Assembly: GCF_001425825.1 (NCBI RefSeq)
Contig: NZ_LMDM01000012.1
Coordinates: forward strand, 207,582-271,581
Source of the DNA: Rhizobacter sp. Root1238
Lineage (GTDB): Bacteria; Pseudomonadota; Gammaproteobacteria; Burkholderiales; Burkholderiaceae_C
DNA length: 64,000 bases
Reading direction: 5' to 3'
How positions within the stretch are numbered: the stretch's first letter is position 1; every line of letters starts with the position of its first letter. The notes under the pieces are model-generated. The model had not been told where the DNA came from. It did not search any database and saw only the letters and a program-made list of their open reading frames with translations. Positions 1 to 8,900 of this stretch are shown here, piece after piece. Made by a program: the position numbers and the translations under genes.

Positions 1-548
1 AGCCCGGTGTACGGCGGCTTCGCGAGCACCTTCTTCATCTCGTCGATCCAGATGTTCTGGTTGGTCGCCTGCGCGGTCGCCGACAGCACCGCGATCTCGC
101 CGTTGGCGCCGATCGCGTCCTGCGTCATCTTCACCAGCTTCTCGCCGATCAGCGCGTTCGACGACGGGTTCAGGTGCATCAGCCGGCCGTCCTTGCGCAC
201 GCCGGAATCGAACGACACCACCTTGATGCCGCGCGCCATCGCCTTCTTCAGCGCCGGCACCAGCGCGTCGGGGTCGTTGGCCGAGATCACGATCGCCTTC
301 ACGTTCTGCGCGATCAGCGAGTTGATGATCTCGATCTGCCCTTCGGCGGTCGCCTTGGCCGGGCCGGTGTAGATGATCTCGACGTCCTTCAGCTCCTTGG
401 CCGCTTCCTGCGCACCCTGGTTGGCGGCATCGAAGAAGCCGTTGCCCAGGCTCTTGACGACCAGCGCGATCTTGTCGGCCGCCATCGCGCCCGGGGCGAA
501 GGCCGCGCACACCAGCGCGGCCAGCAACACTTGCAGAGGTTTCTTCAC
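1..548 (-). CDS. rhaS: Rhamnose ABC transporter substrate-binding protein (3' end cut by window)
   Basis: Periplasmic sugar-binding protein of the type I (ribose/rhamnose) family, delivering sugar to an inner-membrane ABC importer. The visible 182 codons start at a GTG preceded by AGGAGA; the first residues (MKKPLQVLLAALVC) form a signal peptide ending near AMA-AD. The mature part begins KIALVVKSLGNGFF and contains VVSFDSG, the usual pattern of the first Rossmann lobe of this family. The rhamnose assignment rests on context: it is the third gene behind rhaD and rhaI on the same strand, 46 bases after the rhaI stop. Transporter ATPase and permease genes would lie beyond the window edge. Family is clear; substrate is inferred. 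A ribose- or autoinducer-2-type binding protein is the alternative. Confidence 0.85.
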   Translation of the reverse strand, partial: MKKPLQVLLAALVCAAFAPGAMAADKIALVVKSLGNGFFDAANQGAQEAAKELKDVEIIYTGPAKATAEGQIEIINSLIAQNVKAIVISANDPDALVPALKKAMARGIKVVSFDSGVRKDGRLMHLNPSSNALIGEKLVKMTQDAIGANGEIAVLSATAQATNQNIWIDEMKKVLAKPPYTG

Positions 549-594
549 GGGTTTGTCTCCTGATTGGTTTTTGAACTGACGGGGGAACATGAAA

Positions 595-1887
595 TCAGAC
601 GATGCCGCTGCTCGGGCCCGACGCCGGCCGCGCCTCGGCGACCCGCGCGCGATAACCACTGGCGCGGTACGCCGCCACCGGCTCGATCGCGCCGCCGGCC
701 TCCAGCCGCACGCGCTGCAGGATCGGCGTCACATCGGTCTGGTAGGCCTGCTTCAGCGCCTGCGCGGCCATCAGCGCGTCGTTGCCATCCTGGTAGGCGG
801 TCAGCGCCTTGCGGTCGACGATCAGCGCCTGCGCGTAGCAGCGCTGCACGCTGGCGGCGCTGGTCATCAGGCTCTCGATCGGGTCGGTGACGTTGTGCGA
901 CTGGTCCAGCATGTAGGCCGGCGCGAAGTCGGGCGCACCGGACTGCGCGGCATCGACCAGCTCGTTGAAGACGAGGAACAGCTGGAACGGGTTGATGCTG
1001 CCGCTGTCGAGGTCGTCGTCGCCGTACTTGCTGTCGTTGAAGTGGAAGCCGGCCAGCTTGCGCGCATGCACCAGCCGCGCGACGATCATCTCGATGTTGA
1101 CGTTCGGTGCGTGGTGGCCCAGGTCGACCAGGCAGCGCGCCCGCTCGCCCAGCGATTGCGCGGCGAGCAGGCTGGAGCCCCAGTCCTGGATCACCGTGGC
1201 GTAGAACGCCGGCTCGAACATCTTGTGCTCGAGGAATAGGTGCCAGTCGGCCGGCAGCCCGGCGTAGATGCGCCGCGTGCTGTCGAGGTAGCGCTCGAAG
1301 CTGCGCCGGAAATGCTGCTGGCCGGGGAAGTTCGAACCGTCACCGATCCACACCGTGATCACGCGGCTGCCGAGCTGGCGGCCGATCTCGATCACCTCCA
1401 GGTTGTGCGCGACCGCCTGCGCCCGCACCGCTGCATCGCTGTGCGTCAGGCTGCCGAACTTGTAGCTCAGCGGCTGGCCCTTCTGGTCGGAGAAGGTGTT
1501 GGAGTTGACCGCGTCGAAGGCCAGGCCACGCATCGCCGCATGCTCGCGCAGCTCGCTGTAGTCGCTGCACTTGTCCCACGGGAAGTGCGGCGAGACGGTC
1601 GGCGTGCAGCGCGCCAGTTGCTGGATCACGCTGCAGTCCTCGATCTTGTCGAACACGTCGCGCGGCTCGCCGGCGCCGGGGAAGCGCGCGAAACGCGTGC
1701 CGCCGGTGCCGACGCCCCACGACGGCACGGCCACCGTGAAGGCCGCGACCTGCCGGCGCACGGTCTCGATGTCGATGTCGCGCCGCGCGAGCTGCTCGCC
1801 CAGCGTGTCGTAGTCGTCGCGCACGCGCTGCGCCAGCGGTGCGTTCTGCGCGTCGATCAGGGTCCTGGCGATCAGCGGGGTGGCCAT
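595..1887 (-). CDS. rhaI: L-rhamnose isomerase (Pseudomonas/rhizobial-type)
   Basis: Cytoplasmic TIM-barrel sugar isomerase converting L-rhamnose to L-rhamnulose. The 430-residue length matches the Pseudomonas stutzeri-type isomerase, not E. coli RhaA. Candidate metal-ligand and active-site stretches are LEHKMFEPAFYATV, LVDLGHHAPNVNIEM and HFNDSKYGDDDLDSG, in the order expected of this barrel family. The ATG was chosen because GAGGAGCAC stands just upstream; a longer open frame running back to about 3105 is antisense or out-of-frame shadow of rhaD. The stop of rhaD is 17 bases upstream, so the two are co-transcribed and probably translated from one mRNA. Confidence in family is high; the exact sugar is supported by the neighbouring rhaD fusion. 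Confidence 0.93.
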   Translation of the reverse strand: MATPLIARTLIDAQNAPLAQRVRDDYDTLGEQLARRDIDIETVRRQVAAFTVAVPSWGVGTGGTRFARFPGAGEPRDVFDKIEDCSVIQQLARCTPTVSPHFPWDKCSDYSELREHAAMRGLAFDAVNSNTFSDQKGQPLSYKFGSLTHSDAAVRAQAVAHNLEVIEIGRQLGSRVITVWIGDGSNFPGQQHFRRSFERYLDSTRRIYAGLPADWHLFLEHKMFEPAFYATVIQDWGSSLLAAQSLGERARCLVDLGHHAPNVNIEMIVARLVHARKLAGFHFNDSKYGDDDLDSGSINPFQLFLVFNELVDAAQSGAPDFAPAYMLDQSHNVTDPIESLMTSAASVQRCYAQALIVDRKALTAYQDGNDALMAAQALKQAYQTDVTPILQRVRLEAGGAIEPVAAYRASGYRARVAEARPASGPSSGIV

Positions 1888-1904
1888 GTCGTGCTCCTCG
1901 GGAT

Positions 1905-4004
1905 TCAACGCGGAAAAGCAGCGAGGTTGCCCGCGTCCACGTTGAGGATGTTGCCGGTCGATTTGGCCGACAAGTCGGATGCGAAGAAATAGGTGGCTTC
2001 CGCGATGTCCTGCGGCAGCACGCTGCGCTTCAGCATCGAGCGGTCGCGGTAGAAGGCCTCCAGCTCTTCTTCCTTGATCTTGTTGGCGGCCGCGCGTTCC
2101 TGGCTCCAGCTGCCCGTCCAGATCTTGCTGCCGCGGATCACCGCATCGGGGTTCACCACGTTGGCGCGGATGCCCAGCGGCGCACCCTCCAGCGCGAAGC
2201 AGCGCGCCAGCTGGATCTCGCTCGCCTTGGCCGCGCAGTAGGCCGAGGCCTGGTTGCTCGGGATCATGCCGTTCTTGCTGGCGATGAAGACGATGGCGCC
2301 GCCGATGCCTTGCGCCTTCATCACGCGGAAGGCTTCGCGGCCGACCAGGAAGTAGCCGGTGCTCAGGATCGACTGGTTGCGCATCCACAGCTCGAGCGTG
2401 GTGTCCTCGATCGGCGCGGCCGATGCGATGCCGGCGTTCGACACCAGGATGTCGATGCCGCCGTACTCGATCACCGCATCGGCATGGGCGCGCATCACGC
2501 TGGCCTCGTCGGTCACGTCGCAGCGCAGCGTGCGCACCACGTCGCGGCCGAAGCGCGTGCGCAGCTCGTCGCCGACCTGCGCCAGCGCTTCGGTGTCGAT
2601 GTCGAGCAGCACCGCGCAGGCGCCTTCGCCGAGCAGGCGTTCGACGATCGCGCGGCCGATGCCGCCGGCACCACCGGTCACCAGCGCCACCTGGCCGACC
2701 AGCGGCTTCGGCTTCGGCATGCGCTGCAGCTTGGCTTCTTCGAGCAGCCAGTACTCGATGTCGAAGGCCTCCTGCTCCGGCAGGCCGACGTAGCGGTCCA
2801 GCGCATCGGCCTCGCGCATCACGTTGATCGCGTTGACGTAGAACTCGCCGGCGATGCGGGCGGTGGCCTTGTCCTTCGCGAGCGACACCATGCCGACGCC
2901 GGGCAGCAGCACGATCACCGGGTTCGGGTCGCGCAGCGCCGGGCTGTCCGGCCGCTTGCAGCGCTCGTAATAGGCGCTGTAGTCGGCGCGGTAGGCGGCC
3001 AGGCGCTCCTCGATCGCGGCGGCCAGCGCCGGGCCGTCGAGTGCGTACAGCGAGGCCGGCAGGATCAGCGGGCGGATCTTGGTGCGCAGGAAATGGTCGG
3101 GGCACGAGGTGCCGAGCGCGGCCAGGCGTTCGAGGTCATGGCTGTCGACGAATTCCTGCACGACGGCCGAGCGGTCGACGTGCGCCAGCTTGTGGCCGCT
3201 GCGCGAGACCGCACCGCGCAGCACCGGCAGCAGCCGGGCCAGCAGCGCCTGCTGCGCGTCGCCGGGCAGCGGCTCGCGGGCCGGGCCGCCGAAGCTGACG
3301 AGCTTGCGCTCGCGCCGCTCGGCCTGCAGCCACGCCTGGGCATCGCGGATCACGCCGACGGTGTTCTCGTAGCAGCTGCGGGCGTCGTCGCCCCAGGTGA
3401 ACAGGCCGTGGCCGGCCAGCACGAGGCCGCGCAGGCCGGGGTGCTCGGCGACGTGGCGCTGCAGCTGCATGCCGAGCTCGAAGCCCGGGCGGCGCCACGG
3501 CAGCCAGCCGACGGTGCCGCCGAAGATCGTCTGCGTCAGCGCGCGGCTGTTCTCCATTGCCGCGATCGCGATCACCGCGTCGGGGTGCATGTGGTCGACG
3601 TGCTTGAACGGCAGGTAGGCGTGCAGCGGCGTGTCGATGCTGGCGGCGCGGGCGTTCAGGTTGAAGGTGCAGTGCGGCAGGTAGCCGACCATCTCGTCTT
3701 CATGCTCGGGGCCGCGGTAGATCGCCTGCAGCGCGCGCAGCTTGTCGAGGTAGAGGGTCGAGAAGCCGCCGAGCTTCATCGAGCCGAGATCGCCGCCGGA
3801 GCCCTTGACCCACAGCACCTCGACCTGCTGCTGCGTCAGCGGGTCGCGCTGCAGCAGCTTGGCGGAGGTGTTGCCGCCGCCGTAGTTCGTGATGCGCAGG
3901 TCGGAGCCCAGCAGGTTCGAGCGGTACAGCAGCCGGCCGGGTTCGTCGAGGCGTTCGGCCTGGGCGGCATCCCAGGTCGGGAAGGGGTGGGTCGGATCAG
4001 TCAT
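1905..4004 (-). CDS. rhaD: Bifunctional rhamnulose-1-phosphate aldolase / short-chain dehydrogenase
   Basis: A two-domain enzyme of 699 residues. The N-terminal class II aldolase domain (about 1-420) carries the zinc-site patterns DHMHPDAVIAIAA and LVLAGHGLFTWG and would split rhamnulose 1-phosphate into DHAP and L-lactaldehyde. The C-terminal SDR domain (from about 430) has the NAD-binding motif VTGGAGGIG and the catalytic YCAAK near residue 586, fitting oxidation of lactaldehyde to lactate. This fusion is known from rhizobia, Bacillus and betaproteobacteria. It is the first gene of the rhaD-rhaI-rhaS operon; the upstream region contains an interrupted inverted repeat (4022-4064). A kinase for rhamnulose is not in the window and may lie beyond its left edge. 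Confidence 0.95.
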   Translation of the reverse strand: MTDPTHPFPTWDAAQAERLDEPGRLLYRSNLLGSDLRITNYGGGNTSAKLLQRDPLTQQQVEVLWVKGSGGDLGSMKLGGFSTLYLDKLRALQAIYRGPEHEDEMVGYLPHCTFNLNARAASIDTPLHAYLPFKHVDHMHPDAVIAIAAMENSRALTQTIFGGTVGWLPWRRPGFELGMQLQRHVAEHPGLRGLVLAGHGLFTWGDDARSCYENTVGVIRDAQAWLQAERRERKLVSFGGPAREPLPGDAQQALLARLLPVLRGAVSRSGHKLAHVDRSAVVQEFVDSHDLERLAALGTSCPDHFLRTKIRPLILPASLYALDGPALAAAIEERLAAYRADYSAYYERCKRPDSPALRDPNPVIVLLPGVGMVSLAKDKATARIAGEFYVNAINVMREADALDRYVGLPEQEAFDIEYWLLEEAKLQRMPKPKPLVGQVALVTGGAGGIGRAIVERLLGEGACAVLLDIDTEALAQVGDELRTRFGRDVVRTLRCDVTDEASVMRAHADAVIEYGGIDILVSNAGIASAAPIEDTTLELWMRNQSILSTGYFLVGREAFRVMKAQGIGGAIVFIASKNGMIPSNQASAYCAAKASEIQLARCFALEGAPLGIRANVVNPDAVIRGSKIWTGSWSQERAAANKIKEEELEAFYRDRSMLKRSVLPQDIAEATYFFASDLSAKSTGNILNVDAGNLAAFPR

Positions 4005-4021
4005 GGAGACGGAATCTAGGA

Positions 4022-4064
4022 GCCTCCAGGCATAAGGACAAGCAATGGTTTCTTATTCGGAGGC
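4022..4064. promoter_or_regulatory. Interrupted inverted repeat upstream of rhaD
   Basis: On the plus strand GCCTCC (4022-4027) and ATAAG (4032-4036) face CTTAT (4052-4056) and GGAGGC (4059-4064), a two-step dyad centred about 40 bases before the rhaD start. It may be an operator for a rhamnose-responsive regulator or a hairpin in the leader mRNA. No local regulator gene identifies it. Confidence 0.4.
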
Positions 4065-4106
4065 ATTGAATCTCCTGATGCCTCGCGCCGCCGTTCGAAC
4101 ACGCTC

Positions 4107-4200
4107 CGCTCGCCCTGAGCCTGTCGAAGGGTCGCGCGCTCCGACTGCAACCCTTCGACACGGGCCTTCGACAAGCTCAGTCCCTGCTCAGGGCGAACGG
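4107..4200. repeat. REP-like inverted repeat (CCTGAGCCTGTCGAAGGG family)
   Basis: The left arm CGCTCGCCCTGAGCCTGTCG continues to AAGGG (4107-4131); the right side has CCCTTCGACA (4151-4160), CCTTCGACAAGCTCAG (4165-4180) and GCTCAGGGCGAACGG (4186-4200). The right arm looks like a broken or duplicated copy of the complement of the left. This intergenic palindrome family is widespread in proteobacterial genomes. It occupies most of the 285-base gap between rhaD and the LysR gene, which holds no plausible gene. Confidence 0.75.
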
Positions 4201-4289
4201 TGAGGGAACGGGAAGGTGCGGGAAAACGCTGAGGCGTGCTCCTTGCCGCGCTCTTCCGGTGCCGCACCCCGGCACCGGGCAGACCCGCG

Positions 4290-5234
4290 TCATGCATTCA
4301 TTCCCTGTGTCCGCTTCAATTCGCAATGCGCCAACCGCGCCCCCTGCTCCAGCACGAACTCGCGGAATGCGGCGTTCACCCCCGCCAGCACCCCGTCGCG
4401 CCGGTGCAGCAGGCACCAGTCGAGCAGCTTCGGCATGCCCACCAGGTCGAGCACCGCCATGCGCCCGGCCGCCAGCTCGATCTGGAACGCATGCGCCGAC
4501 ATGAAGCTGATGCCCATGCCGGCCATCACCGCCTGCTTGATGGTCTCGTTGCCCGACAGCTCCATCGTCACGTTGACCTGCAAGGCTTGCGACTGCAGCA
4601 GGTGCTCGAGGAACTGCCGCGTCGCCGACCCCGGCTCGCGGAAGATGAACGGCTCGCCCTTCAGCTCGCTCCACGCGATGCGCCGCTTGCCGGCCAGCGG
4701 GTGCCCGGGCGCCGCGACGATGCAGTGCGGGTGGCGCGCGAAGGCCTCGGCCTCGACATCGGCCTCCGACGGCGGGTAGCCGGCGATCGCGACGTCGATC
4801 TGGTGCTCGTTCAGCAGCGCGAGGATGGTGTCGCGCCGGTCCACCGACAGCTTCAGCTTGACCTCGGGAAAGCGCTCGCGGAACGCCATCATCAACAGCG
4901 GCGCGAAGTAGTTCGCCGTCGGCACCACGCCCAGGTGCAGCTGCCCGCGCGTGCGGCCTTCCAGCGAGTTCATCGAGGTCAGCGCGTCCTCGGCGTGGCG
5001 GACCGCGCCGAGGATGCCGCGCGCATGGCGCAGCACCTCGTCGCCCGCGTCGGTGAGCTGCAGCCCGCGGCCCTGCTTGCGAAACAGCGGCAGGCCGAGC
5101 TCGTCCTCCAGCAGCCGGATCTGCATCGACACCGCCGGCTGCGTCAGGTGCAGTTGCTCGGCGGCCCGCGAGTGGCTCAGCGTGGTCGCGGCGGCCTCGA
5201 AGGCGCGCAGCTGGCGCAGCGTCAGGTTCTTCAT
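4290..5234 (-). CDS. LysR-family transcriptional regulator (CbbR/CysB-like)
   Basis: A 314-residue LysR regulator: N-terminal winged helix ([20 protein letters not shown] ... [18 protein letters not shown], residues 3-65) and a type 2 periplasmic-binding-fold effector domain with [17 protein letters not shown] and the [14 protein letters not shown] segment typical of CbbR-like members. The start ATG overlaps the stop of the upstream Lrp gene as ATGA, so the two regulators are translationally coupled. They face the indolepyruvate oxidoreductase gene, which is the most likely target of at least one of them. Effector is unknown; despite CbbR resemblance there is no RuBisCO gene in the window. 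Confidence 0.88.
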   Translation of the reverse strand: MKNLTLRQLRAFEAAATTLSHSRAAEQLHLTQPAVSMQIRLLEDELGLPLFRKQGRGLQLTDAGDEVLRHARGILGAVRHAEDALTSMNSLEGRTRGQLHLGVVPTANYFAPLLMMAFRERFPEVKLKLSVDRRDTILALLNEHQIDVAIAGYPPSEADVEAEAFARHPHCIVAAPGHPLAGKRRIAWSELKGEPFIFREPGSATRQFLEHLLQSQALQVNVTMELSGNETIKQAVMAGMGISFMSAHAFQIELAAGRMAVLDLVGMPKLLDWCLLHRRDGVLAGVNAAFREFVLEQGARLAHCELKRTQGMNA

Positions 5235-5794
5235 GCGCCGCTCGCCTTCAGGTGCCCGAGCGGCAACGCGCCGCTCGCCTTCACCTCGCCGAGCGAGAAG
5301 CTGGTGTGGATGTCCTTCACGTTCGGCAGGTTCAGCAGCGTCTCGATCGAGAAGCGCGAGAACGCATCCAGGTCGGTCGCCATCACCTGCAGCTCGAAGG
5401 TGCCGGCGCCCGAGATGTAGTGGCAGGCGATCACCTCGGGCAGTTGCCGGATCGCGTCTTCCAGCTGGCGCGTCTCGCTGCCGGTGTTGCGGTTGGCATC
5501 CACCCGCACGAAGGCCAGCACGCCCAGGCCGACCTTGCGCCGGTCGAGCTCGGCCCGGTAGCCGGTGATGTAGCCCTGCTCCTCCAGCCACTTGACGCGC
5601 CGCCAGGTGGGCGCGGCCGACAGCCCGATGCGCGCCGCCAGTTCGGTGTTGGACAACCGCGCGTCCTGCTGCAGCTCGCGCAGGATCAGCACGTCGTAGC
5701 GGTCGAGCGTGGCGCCATGCGGCTCGGGGGTGGGGACGGGCGAGGTCGCAGCTGGCCTGCTGGTTTTCCCTGATATGGCCTTTTTGAGCGTCAT
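5231..5794 (-). CDS. Lrp/AsnC-family transcriptional regulator
   Basis: Lrp/AsnC regulator of 187 residues: an unusual basic and proline-rich N-terminal extension of about 30 residues, a winged helix-turn-helix ([20 protein letters not shown] onward, [19 protein letters not shown]), then a RAM effector domain ([34 protein letters not shown]). Such regulators usually sense an amino acid. The divergent neighbour at 5987 degrades aryl pyruvates made from aromatic amino acids, so an amino-acid ligand is a reasonable inference. ATG at 5794 was preferred over an in-frame TTG at 5812. A GCAA-N5-TTGC dyad (5819-5831) lies just upstream and is a candidate site for autoregulation and for control of the divergent gene. 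Confidence 0.9.
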   Translation of the reverse strand: MTLKKAISGKTSRPAATSPVPTPEPHGATLDRYDVLILRELQQDARLSNTELAARIGLSAAPTWRRVKWLEEQGYITGYRAELDRRKVGLGVLAFVRVDANRNTGSETRQLEDAIRQLPEVIACHYISGAGTFELQVMATDLDAFSRFSIETLLNLPNVKDIHTSFSLGEVKASGALPLGHLKASGA

Positions 5795-5818
5795 TCGCGT
5801 CCCCAGGTACAAATGTCA

Positions 5819-5831
5819 GCAAGATTATTGC
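5819..5831. promoter_or_regulatory. Candidate Lrp-type operator between lrp and the oxidoreductase
   Basis: GCAAGATTATTGC is a palindrome (GCAA/TTGC around an AT-rich centre) in an otherwise GC-rich divergent intergenic region of 192 bases. AT-centred dyads of this size are typical of Lrp/AsnC sites. Position between both starts would allow control of both genes. No experimental support. Confidence 0.4.
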
Positions 5832-5986
5832 GCCGACCCCACCGGAGCGGGCAAACAAAGAAAGGACTTGCGAGGAGCGAATCCCTACACTGACCGCTTC
5901 CCGCCCATCACAGCGCAGCCCGGTGCCGACACCGCCACGAGCGGTCGACGCGCCTCACCGAACCCTCCCCCAAGGAGCCCTGGCCG

Positions 5987-8900
5987 ATGAACGCCCCGCT
6001 ACCCGAATCCATCCGCAAGGCGCTCGAGAGCGTCTCCCTCGACGACAAGTACAGCCTCGCGACCGGCCGCGCCTTCATGAGCGGCGTGCAGGCGCTGGTG
6101 CGGCTGCCGATGCTGCAGCGCACGCGCGATGCGATGGCCGGCCTGAACACCGGCGGCTTCATCAGCGGCTACCGCGGCTCGCCGCTCGGCGGCTACGACC
6201 AGGCGCTGTGGCAGGCCAAGAAGCACCTGCAGGCGCAGAACATCGTGTTCCAGCCCGGCGTCAACGAAGAGCTGGGCGCCACCGCGGTGTGGGGCACGCA
6301 GCAGCTCGACCTGTACCCGCAGAGCAAGAAGTTCGACGGCGTGTTCGGCATCTGGTACGGCAAGGGCCCGGGGGTGGACCGCTGCTCCGACGTGTTCAAG
6401 CACGCCAACATGGCCGGCACCGCGAAGCACGGCGGCGTGATCGCGCTGGCCGGTGACGACCACATCGCGAAGAGCAGCACCGCGGCGCACCAGAGCGACC
6501 ACATCTTCAAGGCCTGCGGGCTGCCGGTGTTCTTTCCGTCGAGCGTGCAGGACATCCTCGACATGGGGCTGCATGCGTTCGCGATGAGCCGCTTCGCCGG
6601 CGTCTGGTCGGGCATGAAGACGATCCAGGAGATCGTCGAATCGTCGGCCAGCATCAGCGTCGACCCCGACCGCGTCAACATCGTGCTGCCGGAAGACTTC
6701 GTGATGCCGGCCGGCGGCCTGCACATCCGCTGGCCCGACGCCCCGCTCGAGCAGGAGGCGCGGCTGATGGACCACAAGTGGTACGCCGCGCTCGCCTACA
6801 TCCGCGCCAACAAGCTGAACCACAACGTGATCGAAGGCCCGAACGATCGTTTCGGCCTGATCGCGAGCGGCAAGGCCTACAACGACACCCGCCAGGCGCT
6901 GCACGACCTCGGGCTGGACGACGACGCCTGCCGTCGCCTGGGCATCCGGCTGCACAAGGTCAACGTGGTGTGGCCGCTCGAAGCGACCATCACGCGCGAG
7001 TTCGCGAAGGGCCTGCAGGAGATCCTGGTCGTCGAGGAGAAGCGCCAGGTCATCGAGTACCAGCTGAAGGAAGAGCTCTACAACTGGCGCCCCGACGTGC
7101 GGCCCACCGTGCTCGGCAAGTTCGACGAGGTCGCCGGCGACCAGAGCGGCGGCGAGTGGTCGCAGCCGAACCCGGGCAGCAACTGGCTGCTGCGCGCGCA
7201 GGCCGACCTGACGCCGGCGATCATCGCGAAGGCGATCGGCAAGCGGCTGAAGAAGCTCGGCGTCGATGCCGACACCGCGGCGCGCATCGATGCGCGGCTC
7301 GCGCTGATCGAGGCCAAGGAGCGCAGCCTGGTCGAGGTGAAGAGCGAGGGCGGCGACCGCCTGCCGTTCTTCTGCAGCGGCTGCCCGCACAACACCAGCA
7401 CCAAGGTGCCCGAGGGCTCGCGCGCGGTGGCCGGCATCGGCTGCCACTACATGGTGGTGTGGATGGACCGCAGCACCAGCACCTTCACGCAGATGGGCGG
7501 CGAAGGCGTGCCCTGGGTCGGGCAGGCGCCGTTCACGACCGACGAGCACATCTTCGCGAACCTGGGCGACGGCACCTACTTCCACAGCGGCAGCCTGGCG
7601 ATCCGCCAGAGCATCGCGGCCGGCGTGAACATCACCTACAAGCTGCTGTACAACGACGCGGTCGCGATGACCGGCGGGCAGCGCGTCGGCGAACGGCCCG
7701 AGGGCCATTCGGTGCTTCAGATCATGAACAGCCTGAAGGCCGAGGGCGTGGCCGCGCTGTGCATCGTGACCGACGAGCCCGAGAAATACGACGGCGTCGC
7801 GCTCGCCGACGGCGTGCAGGTGTTCCACCGCGACGAACTCGACCGCATCCAGCGCGAGTACCGCGAGCTGAAGGGCACCACCGCGATCATCTACGACCAG
7901 ACCTGCGCGACCGAGAAGCGCCGTCGCCGCAAGCGCGGCACGATGGTCGAGCCGGCGAAGCGGGTCGTGATCAACGAGCTGGTGTGCGAGGGCTGCGGCG
8001 ATTGCTCGGTGCAGAGCAACTGCCTGAGCGTCGAGCCGGTGGAGACCGAGTTCGGCCGCAAGCGCCGCATCAACCAGAACACCTGCAACAAGGACTACTC
8101 CTGCGTGAAGGGCTTCTGCCCGAGCTTCATCACCGTCGAAGGCGGGCAGCTGAAGAGCGCGAAGAAGGCGAAGCAGGAGCGGCCCGAACCGTCGCGCATC
8201 GCGGTGCCGGAGCCGGTGCTGCCGGTGGCCGAGACGGCGTGGGGCATCGTCGTCGCCGGCGTCGGCGGCACCGGCGTGATCACGATCGGCCAGTTGCTCG
8301 GCATGGCCGCGCACCTGGAGGGCAAGGGCATCGTCACGCAGGATTCGGCCGGACTTGCGCAGAAGGGCGGCAGCACCTGGAGCCACATCCAGATCGCGAA
8401 CCGCATGGAGGCGATCCACACCACCAAGGTCGGCACCGCGGAGGCCGACCTGGTGATTGCCTGCGACCCGATCGTCGGTGCCAACAAGGCGACGCTCGCG
8501 ACGCTGCGAGAAGGCCGCAGCTTCGTCGCGCTGAACACGCACGGCTCGCCGACCGCGGCCTTCGTGACCAACCCGGACTGGCAGTTCCCGGGCGCGAACT
8601 GCGAGGGCGCGATCGTCGCGGCGGCCGGTGCGGCGCAGGTCGGCATGCTCGATGCCGAGGAGCTCGCGGTGCAGCTGGTCGGCGATTCGCTGTACACCAA
8701 CCCGCTGATGCTCGGCTATGCGTGGCAGAAGGGCCGCGTGCCGCTCGGCCATGCGGCGCTGATGCGCGCGATCGAGCTGAACGGCGTGCAGGTCGACAAC
8801 AACAAGGCGGCCTTCGAATGGGGCCGGCGCGCGGCGCACGACCTGGCCGCGGTGAAGGCGCTGTTCAAGGCGGCGCAGGTGATCGAGTTCGTGCGCAAGA

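Noticed and set aside
595-3105. 836-codon minus-strand frame joining rhaI with sequence upstream
   Set aside because: The part before 1887 is an out-of-frame shadow of rhaD; rhaI has its own ATG with GAGGAG.
4290-5234. RuBisCO-regulator (CbbR) function for the LysR gene
   Set aside because: Resemblance is at family level only; no Calvin-cycle gene is nearby, and the neighbour is an indolepyruvate oxidoreductase.
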